A DNA stretch of 64,000 nucleotides from Sphaerimonospora sp050942215 (lineage in GTDB: Bacteria; Actinomycetota; Actinomycetes; Streptosporangiales; Streptosporangiaceae), in assembly GCF_050942215.1 (NCBI RefSeq), contig NZ_CP192056.1, positions 5,332,001 through 5,396,000 on the forward strand. The letters are read 5' to 3'. The translations under genes were made by a program, and so were the position numbers. The notes under the pieces are model-generated. The model was given only the letters and a program-made list of their open reading frames with translations, had not been told where the DNA came from and ran no database searches. Shown here one piece after another: positions 32,818 through 41,467 of this stretch; within the stretch, counting starts at the first letter, position 1, and the number at the start of each line of letters is the position of its first letter.

Positions 32818-33867
32818 TCAGCGCAGCACGCGGCTCTCGCCGACGGCGAGGTCCCACAGGTCGTCGGGGTCGAGGCCGTGCGCGGCCCAGGCCGCCCGCG
32901 CCTCACGCACCGGCCCGAGGAGCGGCTCGGCCGAGAGCACGAACGTGCCCCAGTGCATGGTCGCCATCCGGCGGGCCCCGACGTCGACGCAGGCCTGCAC
33001 GGCCTGCGCGGGGTCGACATGGCTGACCTTCATGAACCAGCGCGGCTCGTAGGCACCGACCGGCATCAAGGCGAGGTCGATGCCCGGGTAGCGCTCACCG
33101 ATCTGGGCGAACCGCTCGCCATAGGCCGTGTCGCCCGCGAAGTAGACGCGGCGGCCGCCCCAGCCCAGCACCCAGCCGCCCCACAGGGTGCGGCAGGTGT
33201 CCCAGAGTGTGCGGCGGCTCCAGTGGTGGGCGGGCACGAAGTCGAACGTCACGCCGCCGATTTCGGCGGACTCCCACCAGTCGAGCTCGGTGACGTCGCG
33301 AAATCCCCGGCGGGTGAACCAGGACGCGAGCTTGGCGGGGACGAAGATCGCGGTGTCCTTGGGCAGCCGGCGCACGGTGGCGGCGTCGAGATGGTCGTAG
33401 TGGTTGTGGCTGATGACGACCGCGTCGATCTTCGGCAGGTCCGACCAGGCCACGCCCGGCGGGGTCAGTCGCTGACGCACACCCGGGATCTTGCGGGACC
33501 AGACGGGGTCGGTCAGCACGGTGAGCCCGCCGATCTGGACGATGTAGGTGGCGTGGCCGACCCAGGTCACGATCACGTCGGTGGTGGCGGCCCGGGGAAG
33601 ACCGCTGCGGTGGACGGGGATCTGGTCGGCGTCGCCGACATCGGTGCGGAACCCCCCGTGCCACATCACGCTCAGGACCTCGCGAAAGGCCGGCAGCGGC
33701 GTGGTCAGGCGGTCGGCGAAGCTCGACGGCCAGCTGCGGCGTGAAACGGCCGGGCTCCGCGTGCCCTCAGAGGTCTGGGGTGTCTGGGGTTTCTGGGGAA
33801 CCTGTGGGGCCGATGGTGTCTCGACTGATGGTGTCTCCGGGCTCTCAGGGCGGATCGTCTGCGACAT
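32818..33867 (-). CDS. MBL-fold metallo-hydrolase (NAPE-PLD-like)
   Basis: A 349-residue protein of the metallo-beta-lactamase superfamily, close to the UlaG/NAPE-PLD-like group. After a Pro/Ser/Thr-rich start (1-45) the domain has WVGHATYIVQIGGLTVLTDPVWS, the metal motif SHNHYDHLD (H154, H156, D158, H159), VPAHHWSRR, YFAGDTAYG and the last ligand in MHWGTFVLS. These fit a phosphodiesterase or lactonase-type enzyme acting on lipids or phosphoesters; the substrate is not predictable. The ATG at 33867 has GGGAGGGG just upstream, so a 24-residue longer frame is rejected. Confidence 0.88.
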   Translation of the reverse strand: MSQTIRPESPETPSVETPSAPQVPQKPQTPQTSEGTRSPAVSRRSWPSSFADRLTTPLPAFREVLSVMWHGGFRTDVGDADQIPVHRSGLPRAATTDVIVTWVGHATYIVQIGGLTVLTDPVWSRKIPGVRQRLTPPGVAWSDLPKIDAVVISHNHYDHLDAATVRRLPKDTAIFVPAKLASWFTRRGFRDVTELDWWESAEIGGVTFDFVPAHHWSRRTLWDTCRTLWGGWVLGWGGRRVYFAGDTAYGERFAQIGERYPGIDLALMPVGAYEPRWFMKVSHVDPAQAVQACVDVGARRMATMHWGTFVLSAEPLLGPVREARAAWAAHGLDPDDLWDLAVGESRVLR

Positions 33868-33919
33868 GAACCCCTCCCTTCCGCATTCCATGATCCCCGT
33901 ACGGGCGGAAATATTCCTG

Positions 33920-34381
33920 CTACGGCAGACGGATTCCATTCTTCCTCTTGACCGGCCCGTGCTCCCGGCCCCGGCGCCACAGGGGAGTCAGCCGCGGATA
34001 TCCGCCGTCTTCCAGGCCGGCCAGCCGTTCGAACACGTTCCACGAGGCGGGGTGACCGCAGACGGCGAGTGAGAACGCCGACGCCAGTGCGTACAGGACG
34101 AGCATGGGCGGCCCGACGCAGGCGGCGTACTGCGTGGCGTGCCGCGACTCGTGGTCGAGGAGCCGGCCGGCGAGGTAGCCCTCGGCATGCCTGGTCGTGA
34201 TCACGTTGCCGACCGTGAACGCCCCGGCCACGGGGAACGGGACGCGGTAGCCGTACGCGTAGACGAGCCCCCGCTCGCCGCGGCGGAGCCTCGCTCCGCC
34301 GATCAGGGCGATCAGCAGCCCCAGCGGGGTGGAGAGGTTCGCGTAGTTGACCACCTGTCTGATCCGGTGCGAACGCCTCAT
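33920..34381 (-). CDS. membrane protein with an HExxH motif
   Basis: A small protein of 153 residues (161 from GTG 34405). Two hydrophobic segments (around PLGLLIALIGG and PMLVLYALASAFSLAV) frame the sequence RLLDHESRHATQY, in which HESRH is a plain HExxH zinc motif of gluzincins; no third ligand is obvious. The remainder is basic, with a Trp-Arg-rich tail. It may be a small membrane metalloprotease or a non-catalytic protein. Neither start has a strong Shine-Dalgarno sequence. It stands alone on the minus strand between the metallo-hydrolase and the mshB pair. Confidence 0.6.
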   Translation of the reverse strand: MRRSHRIRQVVNYANLSTPLGLLIALIGGARLRRGERGLVYAYGYRVPFPVAGAFTVGNVITTRHAEGYLAGRLLDHESRHATQYAACVGPPMLVLYALASAFSLAVCGHPASWNVFERLAGLEDGGYPRLTPLWRRGREHGPVKRKNGIRLP

Positions 34382-34468
34382 GCCATCAGCATGCGCGTCC
34401 CGCACTCATGAGTAAAGCGGTCCGATGACGCAGAGTCGCATAACGATTTCGCAGCGCAGTGCCCGGCT

Positions 34469-34978
34469 TCAGGCTCCGCCGTACGACCTCAGCAGCCAGG
34501 ACCCGCTGGACCGGGTCACGATCACCGCCACCGCCAGGACCGCGACCCCGCCGTAGAGGTACCAGAACCCGGAGGTGTCGCCGGCGATGACGAGATCTCC
34601 GGCACGCTGCTTGGCGGCCAGCAGGAACGACGACGCGAACCAGCCGAGCGCGGGCACGAGCGCCCCCGCCTTGCCGCCCATCAGCCTGCCCATGCCGTAC
34701 GGCACCGCGAACAGGACCACCAGCCAGGCGAGGGCGGCGACGGGCACCCCGCCGGCGTACCAGGAGTGCTGGAACCCGCCGACGACGCCGAGCACGATGC
34801 CCAGGAGGAAGAGCATGCCGTAGGCGGCCCCGGCGACCATCGGAGCCATGGCGTCGCCGTCCACCGGCCTCGGCACGTGTTCGCGGCGCTGTGGCTCGAC
34901 CCCGCCGAGATGCTGCGGCTCGACCCCGCCGAGGCGCTGCGGCTCCACCCCGGAGGCTCCGGGGATCTCCTCCCTCAT
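34469..34978 (-). CDS. DUF6113-like membrane protein
   Basis: A 169-residue membrane protein with four to five helices after a short acidic head. The head holds a small tandem repeat (GVEPQRLG, GVEPQHLG, GVEPQRR), visible as a DNA repeat near 34885-34950. The membrane part (MLFLLGIVLGVVGGFQHSWYAGG, PVAALAWLVVLFAVPYGMGRLMGG, ALVPALGWFASSFLLA) resembles the DUF6113 family found next to mshB in other actinomycetes. The ATG at 34978 follows mshB by ten bases, so they are cotranscribed. Function is unknown. Confidence 0.72.
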   Translation of the reverse strand: MREEIPGASGVEPQRLGGVEPQHLGGVEPQRREHVPRPVDGDAMAPMVAGAAYGMLFLLGIVLGVVGGFQHSWYAGGVPVAALAWLVVLFAVPYGMGRLMGGKAGALVPALGWFASSFLLAAKQRAGDLVIAGDTSGFWYLYGGVAVLAVAVIVTRSSGSWLLRSYGGA

Positions 34979-34988
34979 AGGCGCGAGA

Positions 34989-35897
34989 TTAGTCGATGCC
35001 CGCGAACAGGTCGGTCTCGCGGTCGTACGGCTCGCCGAGGCCGCCCTCCTCCCGTGGCACGCCGATCCCGGAAGGTCCACGGGTCCCGGCCCGCAAGATG
35101 AAGTGCTCGACGCCGGAGGCCCGCTGGCCGATGCCGTTGGAGAGCGCGAACCACGGGTCGCGTACGGAGATCTGGGTGGCGTGCGCCCGCATCGCGTCGA
35201 GTTTGGCCGGGACGTACGGCCTGGCGTCGATCTCCGTGGTGACCGCGCCGTCCGCGCAGCCGTACGGCAGATCGTCGACCGGCTCGGGCGCGAAGCCGAT
35301 GCCGCTCTCCCGGAGTTCCTCCGCGGCCCGCTTCATGACCGACTTCGGGGAGGCGGTGAAGTAGAACTTGGCGATCCGCCACGGGTCGCCGCCCTCCGTG
35401 TGAGCGGGATCGGCCGCCAGCTCGAAGGCGCGCCAGGCGACACGATGCGCCTGGATGTGGTCGGGATGCCCGTAGAAGCCGTTCTCGTCGTAGGTGACCA
35501 GCACCTGCGGCCGGACCTCGCGGATCACCCTGACCAGCTCGCCGGCCGCCTCGTCCGGATCGGCCCGCCAGAAGCAGCCGGGGACGTCGTTGGAGGGGAC
35601 GCCCATCATGCCGGAGTCGCGCCATCGGCCCGCACCGCCCAGGAAGCGGTGGTCGGTGACGCCCAGCGCCGCACAGGCGGCGGCGAGCTCGCCGATGCGA
35701 TGCTTGCCCAGTGTGTCGTCGCGGTCGGCGGCGAGGTGCGCGAGCTCGGGCGGGATGATCTCGCCCTCCTCTCCGAGGGTGCAGGTGACGAGCGTCACGT
35801 GGGCTCCCTCGGCCGCGTATCCGGCCATGGTCGCCCCGGTTCCGATCGTCTCGTCGTCCGGGTGGGCGTGCACGAGCAGCAAACGGCGATCCACCAT
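34989..35897 (-). CDS. mshB: GlcNAc-Ins deacetylase of mycothiol synthesis
   Basis: A 302-residue zinc deacetylase (LmbE/PIG-L fold) that removes acetate from 1-O-(2-acetamido-glucopyranosyl)-myo-inositol, the step before cysteine attachment by MshC. Metal and catalytic residues are all present: H12, D14, D15 in HAHPDDE and H144/H147 in GHPDHIQAH. The segment TGATMAGYAAEGAHVTLVTCTLGEEGEI is diagnostic of MshB. Length and motifs match well. The ATG at 35897 has GAAGG upstream. It diverges from the S9 peptidase gene over 80 bases, which must hold both promoters. Confidence 0.95.
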   Translation of the reverse strand: MVDRRLLLVHAHPDDETIGTGATMAGYAAEGAHVTLVTCTLGEEGEIIPPELAHLAADRDDTLGKHRIGELAAACAALGVTDHRFLGGAGRWRDSGMMGVPSNDVPGCFWRADPDEAAGELVRVIREVRPQVLVTYDENGFYGHPDHIQAHRVAWRAFELAADPAHTEGGDPWRIAKFYFTASPKSVMKRAAEELRESGIGFAPEPVDDLPYGCADGAVTTEIDARPYVPAKLDAMRAHATQISVRDPWFALSNGIGQRASGVEHFILRAGTRGPSGIGVPREEGGLGEPYDRETDLFAGID

Positions 35898-35979
35898 GCC
35901 TTCGATCTTAAAGTCATGCCCTTTCCCGACATATCCGCCACCATCCGCAGGAGAGGCGGAACTGGCAGGATGAGGAGTT

Positions 35980-38049
35980 ATGACAGACAGTTTCCCGCGC
36001 CTGCAGGCAAGGACCCGGCGGTTCACCCTGGGGGTGCCGCGCGGCTTCACGATCTCCCCACAGGGCGATCGGGTGATCTTCCTGCGCACGAGGTCCGGCA
36101 TCGATGCCGTGACGTGTCTGTGGGAGTTCGACGTCGCGACGGGAACGGAGCGGCTCGTCGTCGACCCACTCGCGCTCGGCGCGGCCGACGAGGATCTGCC
36201 GCCCGAGGAGCGGGCCCGCCGCGAGCGGTCCAGGGAGTCGGCGGGCGGCGTGGTCGGCTATTCGACCGACCGTGAGGTGCGCGTGGCCGTCTTCGCCCTG
36301 TCGGGCGAGCTCCACCTCGTCGACCTCGCGAGCGGGGTGACGCGCCGCCTGGAGACCCCGGGCCCGGTGATCGACCCCCGGCTCGCCCCGGACGGCACGA
36401 AGGTGGCCTACGTCACCGGGGGCGCCCTGCGTGTGCAGGACCTCTCCACCGGGACGGACACGGCCCTGGCCACACCCGAGCAGGACGAGGTCTCCTACGG
36501 CCTGGCCGAGTTCGTCGCCGCCGAGGAGATGGAACGCATGCGGGGCTACTGGTGGTCCCCGTCGGGGGACCGTCTGCTGGTCGCCCGCGTGGACGACTCC
36601 CCCGTCGCGCTCTGGCACATCGCCGACCCGGCCAATCCCGGCCGCCCGGCCGTGCCCCAGCGCTACCCCGCGGCCGGGACGGCCAACGCCGAGGTCTCGC
36701 TGTTCGTGATCGGGCTCGACGGCTCCCGCGTGCCCGTGCCGTACGACCAGGAATATCTGGTCACCGCGATCTGGGACGTGTACGGACCGGCGATCGTGAC
36801 GCTCTCCCGTGACCAGCGCCGCATGCGCCTGCTCTCGGTCGATCCCTCGACCGGCGCGACCGAGCGGCTCCGGGAGGACACCGACCCCGCCTGGGTGGAC
36901 ATCGTCACCGGCGTGCCGGCCCGCCTGTCCGACGGGACGCTCGTCTGGGTGACCGACGCCGACGGCGGCCGCCGTCTGATCATCGGCTCAGAACCGGTGA
37001 CCCCGCCGTCGCTGCAGGTCAGGGCGGTGCTCGACGTGGACGGCGACACCGTGCTCTTCCAGGCGAGCGGGGAACCCACCGAGATCCACCTGTGGACCTA
37101 CGCGAACGGCGCGATCAGCCCGGTGGTCATGGAGCCCGGGGTGTACGGCGGCCGCCGCGCCGGCGGCGTCACCGTCGTCACCGGTCAGAGCCTGGAGACC
37201 GAGGGCACGTCGATCGCGGTCATCCGTCCCGGCGGCACCGCACCCGCCGGTGGCGGCTCGATCCGGTCGGTCGCCGAGCGGCCGCCGCTGGAGCCCCGGG
37301 TCTCCTTCGTCCGGGCGGGCTCGCGGGATCTGTCCACCGCGATCCTTTTCCCCTCCTGGCACGTGCCGGGGTCGGGACGGCTGCCCGTGCTGATGGATCC
37401 GTACGGCGGACCGCACGCGCAGCGTGTGCTCGCCGCGCGGCGGATGTTCCTGGAGCCGCAGTGGTGGGCCGAGCAGGGCTTCGCCGTCATCGTGGCCGAC
37501 GGACGGGGCACGCCGGGACGCGGCCCGGCCTTCGAGCGCGAGGTCAGGCACGATTTCACGCTCACGCTCGACGACCAGGTGGACGCCCTCCAGGGGGTCG
37601 CCGCGCAGCACGCCGACGACCTCGACCTGTCGCGGGTCGCCATCCGCGGGTGGTCGTTCGGCGGATATCTGGCCGCGCTCGCGGTGCTGCGCCGGCCGGA
37701 CGTCTTCCACGCCGCCGTGGCGGGGGCGCCGGTCACCGACTGGCGGCTGTACGACACCTGCTACACCGAGCGCTACCTCGGCCATCCGGACGAGGGACAC
37801 TACGAGGGGTCCTCGCTGCTCGCCGACGCGGAGAAGCTGGACCGCCCGCTGCTGCTCGTGCACGGCCTGGCCGACGACAACGTCGTGGCCGCGCACACCC
37901 TGCGGCTGTCGTCGGCGCTGCTGGCGGCCGGTCGGCCGCACACCGTGCTGCCGCTTTCGGGCGTCACCCACATGACCCCCCAGGAGGTCGTCGCCGAGAA
38001 CCTGCTGCTCCTTCAGCTCGACTTCCTCAAGAAGTCCCTCGGCATCTGA
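35980..38049 (+). CDS. S9 family prolyl oligopeptidase / dipeptidyl peptidase IV-like
   Basis: A 689-residue serine peptidase with an N-terminal beta-propeller (about 1-430) and a C-terminal alpha/beta-hydrolase domain. The nucleophile elbow GWSFGGY is near residue 558, the acid in LLLVHGLADDNVV near 630 and the His in VTHMTPQ near 665; these are the DPP IV-type triad. The propeller carries the EE pair AEEMERMRGYWWSPSG that binds the N-terminus of substrates. It has no signal peptide, so it is probably cytosolic. GAGG stands seven bases before the ATG. The stop is followed immediately by debris of a broken regulator gene. Confidence 0.9.
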   Translation: MTDSFPRLQARTRRFTLGVPRGFTISPQGDRVIFLRTRSGIDAVTCLWEFDVATGTERLVVDPLALGAADEDLPPEERARRERSRESAGGVVGYSTDREVRVAVFALSGELHLVDLASGVTRRLETPGPVIDPRLAPDGTKVAYVTGGALRVQDLSTGTDTALATPEQDEVSYGLAEFVAAEEMERMRGYWWSPSGDRLLVARVDDSPVALWHIADPANPGRPAVPQRYPAAGTANAEVSLFVIGLDGSRVPVPYDQEYLVTAIWDVYGPAIVTLSRDQRRMRLLSVDPSTGATERLREDTDPAWVDIVTGVPARLSDGTLVWVTDADGGRRLIIGSEPVTPPSLQVRAVLDVDGDTVLFQASGEPTEIHLWTYANGAISPVVMEPGVYGGRRAGGVTVVTGQSLETEGTSIAVIRPGGTAPAGGGSIRSVAERPPLEPRVSFVRAGSRDLSTAILFPSWHVPGSGRLPVLMDPYGGPHAQRVLAARRMFLEPQWWAEQGFAVIVADGRGTPGRGPAFEREVRHDFTLTLDDQVDALQGVAAQHADDLDLSRVAIRGWSFGGYLAALAVLRRPDVFHAAVAGAPVTDWRLYDTCYTERYLGHPDEGHYEGSSLLADAEKLDRPLLLVHGLADDNVVAAHTLRLSSALLAAGRPHTVLPLSGVTHMTPQEVVAENLLLLQLDFLKKSLGI

Positions 38050-38053
38050 CCTG

Positions 38054-38367
38054 TGGCGGGTGGTCCCCGAGGGTGGCCTCCTCCAGATCGAGGCGTACGC
38101 CCGTGCGGTGATCGAGGCCACTGCCATCAAGCAGGTCGCCGATCGCGCCGATGAGAAGATCAGCGTCCGCATATCCCGGCAGTAGCTGATCATCCGTGAC
38201 AACCCCATCCACCTGCATGCCGTACTGGACGAGGCAGCGCTGCGCCGGGAGGTGGGCGGGCCAGCGATCATGATTGAACAGCTCATCCCGACGGCCCTGC
38301 TCTGGTCTTCACGCCCAGCGAGTGGGAAGCCTTCGTCCTCGGCGTCAAAGACGGCGAGTTCGGCTGA
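38054..38367 (+). pseudogene. remnant of a WhiJ-type (DUF5753) regulator fused to a DUF397 tail
   Basis: The frame from 38054 encodes WRVVPEGGLLQIEAYARAVIEA ... ISVRISRQ, then a TAG at 38183-38185, then continues in frame as LIIRDNPIHLHAVLDEAALRREVGGPAIMIEQL to about 38291. This is the central part of the DUF5753 domain of XRE/WhiJ-type regulators. In another frame 38302-38367 encodes LVFTPSEWEAFVLGVKDGEFG and a stop, the C-terminus of a DUF397 protein, the usual small partner of such regulators. The gene pair has therefore been cut down by an internal deletion, a 5-prime loss (it abuts the peptidase stop) and a nonsense change. Confidence 0.8.
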
Positions 38368-38397
38368 ACGCGCCAGGCGCCGTACAGATCGCAAGGC

Positions 38398-38841
38398 TCA
38401 CGGGTGGTCAGCGCCCTGCTGCTCCCCCTGACCGCGTTGGATCGTCAGGGGGATGCCGGCGGTCTCAGCGGCGGCGATCAGTGCGGCATCGAGCGTGGCC
38501 AACTCCAGGCCTTCTCTCTCGGCGAGGAGTATGTAGGTGGCGTCGTACGAGGTCAGGCCATGGCGGCGTCCTGCCGCTATGACCGATTTGATGTCCGATG
38601 GCGCGGAATCGATCATGATCGGGAGTTGGCCGAGCAGTGACACGAACCTCGCCGTCTGGAATTCGCTCAACCGTCCGCGCTTCTCGGCGCCCAGCAGGAC
38701 GTTGGCCATCTCGAGCTCCCAGATCGGCGGGACGACCGCGGTCTCCTTCCCGACCAGATCGAGAACGGCCTCGGTCTCCGGTGTCGCCTCGTCCTCGAAG
38801 CACCAGGCGAGAGCAACCGAGGCGTCGATCACCAGAGGCAC
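38398..38841 (-). CDS. PIN-domain toxin (VapC-like)
   Basis: A 147-residue PIN nuclease, expected to cleave RNA. The acidic metal ligands are D6 in VIDASVALAWCFEDE, E43 in WELEMANVLL, D99 in LTSYDATYILLAE and D117 in LATLDAALIAAAE, so the active site is complete. It starts directly after the stop of the antitoxin gene without a gap, giving tight coupling. The C-terminal tail is Gln-rich. The gene pair lies between regulator debris and a beta-lactamase gene, an accessory context. Confidence 0.9.
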   Translation of the reverse strand: MPLVIDASVALAWCFEDEATPETEAVLDLVGKETAVVPPIWELEMANVLLGAEKRGRLSEFQTARFVSLLGQLPIMIDSAPSDIKSVIAAGRRHGLTSYDATYILLAEREGLELATLDAALIAAAETAGIPLTIQRGQGEQQGADHP

Positions 38842-39078
38842 TCAGCGCCGCCCTTCTTCTATGAGATCCCTGATGGACAGGTCACCGAGGGTAACGCCGT
38901 GACGGGCCTGCCGGAGGGCCTTTATGACATCTTCGGGACGAGGAGCCTCGCCCTGCGCGGGGGTCAGTCGGGCGACCGGAGTTCCATGTTTGGTGATGAC
39001 GATCGTCTTACCCGCAGCGACCTCCTCGAGCAGTCGCGGCAGGTACGTCTTGGCTTCGTAGGCTCCCACCGATTCCAT
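38842..39078 (-). CDS. Phd/YefM-family antitoxin
   Basis: A 78-residue protein of the Phd/YefM (prevent-host-death) family. The N-terminal DNA-binding part VGAYEAKTYLPRLLEEVAAGKTIVITKHGTPVARL is textbook; the acidic/basic C-terminus IRDLIEEGRR should bind and block the PIN toxin. The ATG lies at the very end of a long inverted repeat that also holds the promoter, so the message seems leaderless and the protein probably represses its own gene. Confidence 0.9.
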   Translation of the reverse strand: MESVGAYEAKTYLPRLLEEVAAGKTIVITKHGTPVARLTPAQGEAPRPEDVIKALRQARHGVTLGDLSIRDLIEEGRR

Positions 39079-39113
39079 GAATTCAGACTAGTCTTCAACT
39101 AGTCTGAATTCAA
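39079..39113 (-). promoter_or_regulatory. leaderless, self-complementary promoter of the toxin-antitoxin pair
   Basis: Perfect 14-base arms (39079-39092 and 39098-39111, GAATTCAGACTAGT and complement) with a 5-base spacer abut the antitoxin ATG. On the minus strand TTGAAT (plus 39108-39113) and TAGTCT (plus 39085-39090) are spaced by exactly 17 bases, and the -10 ends six bases before the A of ATG, so transcription would begin at the start codon. The operator overlaps the whole promoter, fitting autorepression by Phd. Confidence 0.8.
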
Positions 39114-39157
39114 CGAGGCTGGACACCGCCTGCTCGGCCCGTGGTGGCCGCGTATTC

Positions 39158-40147
39158 CTAGGAGATCTTGCCGAGACCACGCGCGAGGATGGCGGCGGTC
39201 TCGGCGACGACCCTGTCCTCACCGGGGGCATCGGCCGTCCGGCGGTTGGTGTAGATCGCCATGACGATCGGCGCTGCGGCCCCGGCCGGCCAGACGACGG
39301 CGATGTCGTTGGCGGTGCCGTACGAGCCGCCGGTGCCGGTCTTGTCGCCGATGGTCCAGTCCTCGGGCAGGCCGGCACGGATGCGGGCATCGCCGGTCGT
39401 GTTCGCCGTCAGCCATCCGTTCAGCCGGTCCCGGTCCTCGGCGTCGAGCGCGTCACCGACCGTGATCGCGCGCAGGCTCCGCGCCATGGACTCGGGGGTG
39501 GTGGTGTCCCGCTTCTCCGTAGGGTTCCAGTCGTTGAGTTCGCTCTCCCAGCGGTCCAGCCGGGAAATCGGGTCCTTCAACGTACGGAGGTACCGGGTCA
39601 GGCCCGCCGGCCCGCCGATCTGCTTCAGCAGCATGTTGCCCGCGGTGTTGTCGCTGTATCGGATCGCGGCCTCGCACAGCCGGGCGACGGTCATCCCGTC
39701 CCCCACGTGCTTCTCGGTGATCGGTGAGTGCGGCCTGAGGTCGTCACGGCTCCAGCGGACCACCCGGTCCATCAGCCCCGGATCGGAGGTGCGCGCCCTG
39801 TGCAGCACCGCGGCGGCGGCCACCGCTTTGAAGGTGGACAGCAGCGGGAAACGCTCCCCCGACCGGTGGGCGACCGTCTTTCCGGTGGCCGTGTCGACGG
39901 CGTACGCACCGATGCGTCCCTTGAAGACCGCCTCCAGCGCCCGCAGCTCCCGCCGCGCCCCGGCCTCGCCGTACGACGACGCCGCCGGGCGGGCGGCCGC
40001 TGTCCGCGGGCTCACGACCGGCACGGTATGCGGCACGGTGTCGGACACGGCGTCCGCCCCGTCGGCGGCACAACCCGCCGACATGAAGATCGCCAACAGG
40101 GCCGCGGATGTCGCCGACGGAAATCGGCGAGCACGGAACCGCCGCAT
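39158..40147 (-). CDS. class A beta-lactamase, lipoprotein
   Basis: A 329-residue serine beta-lactamase that hydrolyses beta-lactams. The signal sequence ends with the lipobox MSAGC at about residues 22-26, so it is probably membrane-tethered. The active site is complete: STFK with S104 and K107, SDN at 165-167, ESELN (E201, N205) in the omega loop and KTG at 269-271. A disordered linker of about 35 residues follows the lipid Cys. No penicillin-binding regulator gene is adjacent. Between this gene and the next (200 bases) lies a TTGACA with a palindrome that may form its promoter and operator. Confidence 0.92.
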   Translation of the reverse strand: MRRFRARRFPSATSAALLAIFMSAGCAADGADAVSDTVPHTVPVVSPRTAAARPAASSYGEAGARRELRALEAVFKGRIGAYAVDTATGKTVAHRSGERFPLLSTFKAVAAAAVLHRARTSDPGLMDRVVRWSRDDLRPHSPITEKHVGDGMTVARLCEAAIRYSDNTAGNMLLKQIGGPAGLTRYLRTLKDPISRLDRWESELNDWNPTEKRDTTTPESMARSLRAITVGDALDAEDRDRLNGWLTANTTGDARIRAGLPEDWTIGDKTGTGGSYGTANDIAVVWPAGAAAPIVMAIYTNRRTADAPGEDRVVAETAAILARGLGKIS

Positions 40148-40232
40148 GCCTGTTCACCCCCCTCGAATCGATGAGGAGCAGCAAAGCAGAGCGACCGGCC
40201 CATGTCTAATATCCATATCGGAAAAGCAGCGA

Positions 40233-40250
40233 TGTCAATTCACCGGTGAA
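40233..40250 (-). promoter_or_regulatory. possible bla promoter -35 with adjacent palindrome
   Basis: TTCACCGGTGAA (40239-40250) is a perfect 12-base palindrome directly followed, on the minus strand, by TTGACA (plus 40233-40238). A GATATT 19 bases further is the best -10; spacing is long, so this assignment is tentative. The site is 86 bases upstream of the beta-lactamase start. Confidence 0.45.
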
Positions 40251-40348
40251 CGCGGTTCTCCCCGGTATCGGCGGTGCCGACGAGCTGTCCTTCCCTCGAT
40301 GACGCCGACCGTGGGCGCGGCCTCCGCCGTGATTCCGAGCGCATGAGG

Positions 40349-41467
40349 TCAGATCGGCATGGGGTCGATGAAGTCGACCGCGCGGATCACGCCGGCGAGG
40401 GCGTCGGCATCACCGGTGCGGTCGTAGACGTCGAGGGCAGTGTCGGCGAATTTGATCGCATGCGCATCGCCGTGCCGTACGGCGCGGTCGAACGCCTCTT
40501 CCCGCTCGGGCACGGCCGGCAGGTCTTCCCCGGCGGCCGGCTCGGCGGGGCCGTACGCGGCGATGACGGCGGCGGCCGCCGCCCAGGCGGCGTCGAGGCT
40601 CGGCCCCCAGAGCGTCGTCGGCAGCGCGGGCAGCGTACGCAGTACGGCCGTCGGCGCGGTGGCGGAGTGGATCAGCATGACGGGCTCGCCGTGCGCGTGC
40701 GTCAGATAGCGCAACGTGGCCGCGTTCGCCACCTCGATGAGCCGTTCACGTGCCTGTTCGGCGCCGTCGGCCGGCCGGAGCCCGGCCACCGACTCCGTCC
40801 ATCCGGGGGTTTCCGCCAGTTGTGCGAGCCGGTGGTTGATGCCCTGACTCTGGTCCGGCACCCGCGGGATCGTGTCGAGGACGCTCGCCGGGCCGGCCGT
40901 TCCCGAGGGCGCCGCCGTGCCGGCGACCCCCTGCCAGCGCGCCGCCCAGTAGCCGAGGGCCTGGCCGAGCTCGGTCAGCCGCATCTCGTCCTCGCGGCCC
41001 AGCAACTCGTGGACGGCGTGCCCGGTACGGATCACTCCGTGCGTGGCCCCCGCCGCGATGCCCGGCAGCAGCCGCGGCCACCAGGTCTCCAGCACGGCAC
41101 GCCATGGCCGCCGGTTCAGCTCGGTCTCGAAATACCTCAGCCAGTCGCCGAGACGACGTGCGTCGCCCAGCGCCTCGCGCCAATCGTCATCGGTGATCGT
41201 CCAGGTGCCGCTCGGCGGCTCCTCCAGCCGGTCCATGTAGGTGTCGAGCCAGCGGTGGATCTCACGCGTGTGCCCGCGTCTCACCATCGATTCGACCGCC
41301 ATCGGTCCGTGGTTGGACAGCCAGCCTCTGAACTCGGGACCTGTCCGGTGCAGCCGTTCATAGGCTTCTTCCAGCATGCCGGTGTCATCCATATTCTTGA
41401 ATGCTAACCAGTCGCGGACCTTTACACCTCGCTCCACGAACCGAATTTTCCTTTCACTGATGGACAT
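40349..41467 (-). CDS. questin oxidase-like protein (DUF4243)
   Basis: A protein of about 372 residues (347 if started at ATG 41392). Its all-helical sequence with MDDTGMLEEAYERLHRTGPEFRGWLSNHGPMAVESMVRRGH, RPWRAVLETWWPRLLPGIAAGATHGVIRTGHAVH and TEPVMLIHSATAP-type segments matches the questin oxidase / DUF4243 family, whose fungal member performs a Baeyer-Villiger-type ring cleavage; conserved His residues (HG, THG, GHAVH, IHS) are present. The frame upstream of 41467 has no family similarity and is rejected. The start overlaps the end of the ABC gene by 14 bases, so it is the last gene of the exporter operon and may tailor the exported compound. Confidence 0.75.
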   Translation of the reverse strand: MSISERKIRFVERGVKVRDWLAFKNMDDTGMLEEAYERLHRTGPEFRGWLSNHGPMAVESMVRRGHTREIHRWLDTYMDRLEEPPSGTWTITDDDWREALGDARRLGDWLRYFETELNRRPWRAVLETWWPRLLPGIAAGATHGVIRTGHAVHELLGREDEMRLTELGQALGYWAARWQGVAGTAAPSGTAGPASVLDTIPRVPDQSQGINHRLAQLAETPGWTESVAGLRPADGAEQARERLIEVANAATLRYLTHAHGEPVMLIHSATAPTAVLRTLPALPTTLWGPSLDAAWAAAAAVIAAYGPAEPAAGEDLPAVPEREEAFDRAVRHGDAHAIKFADTALDVYDRTGDADALAGVIRAVDFIDPMPI

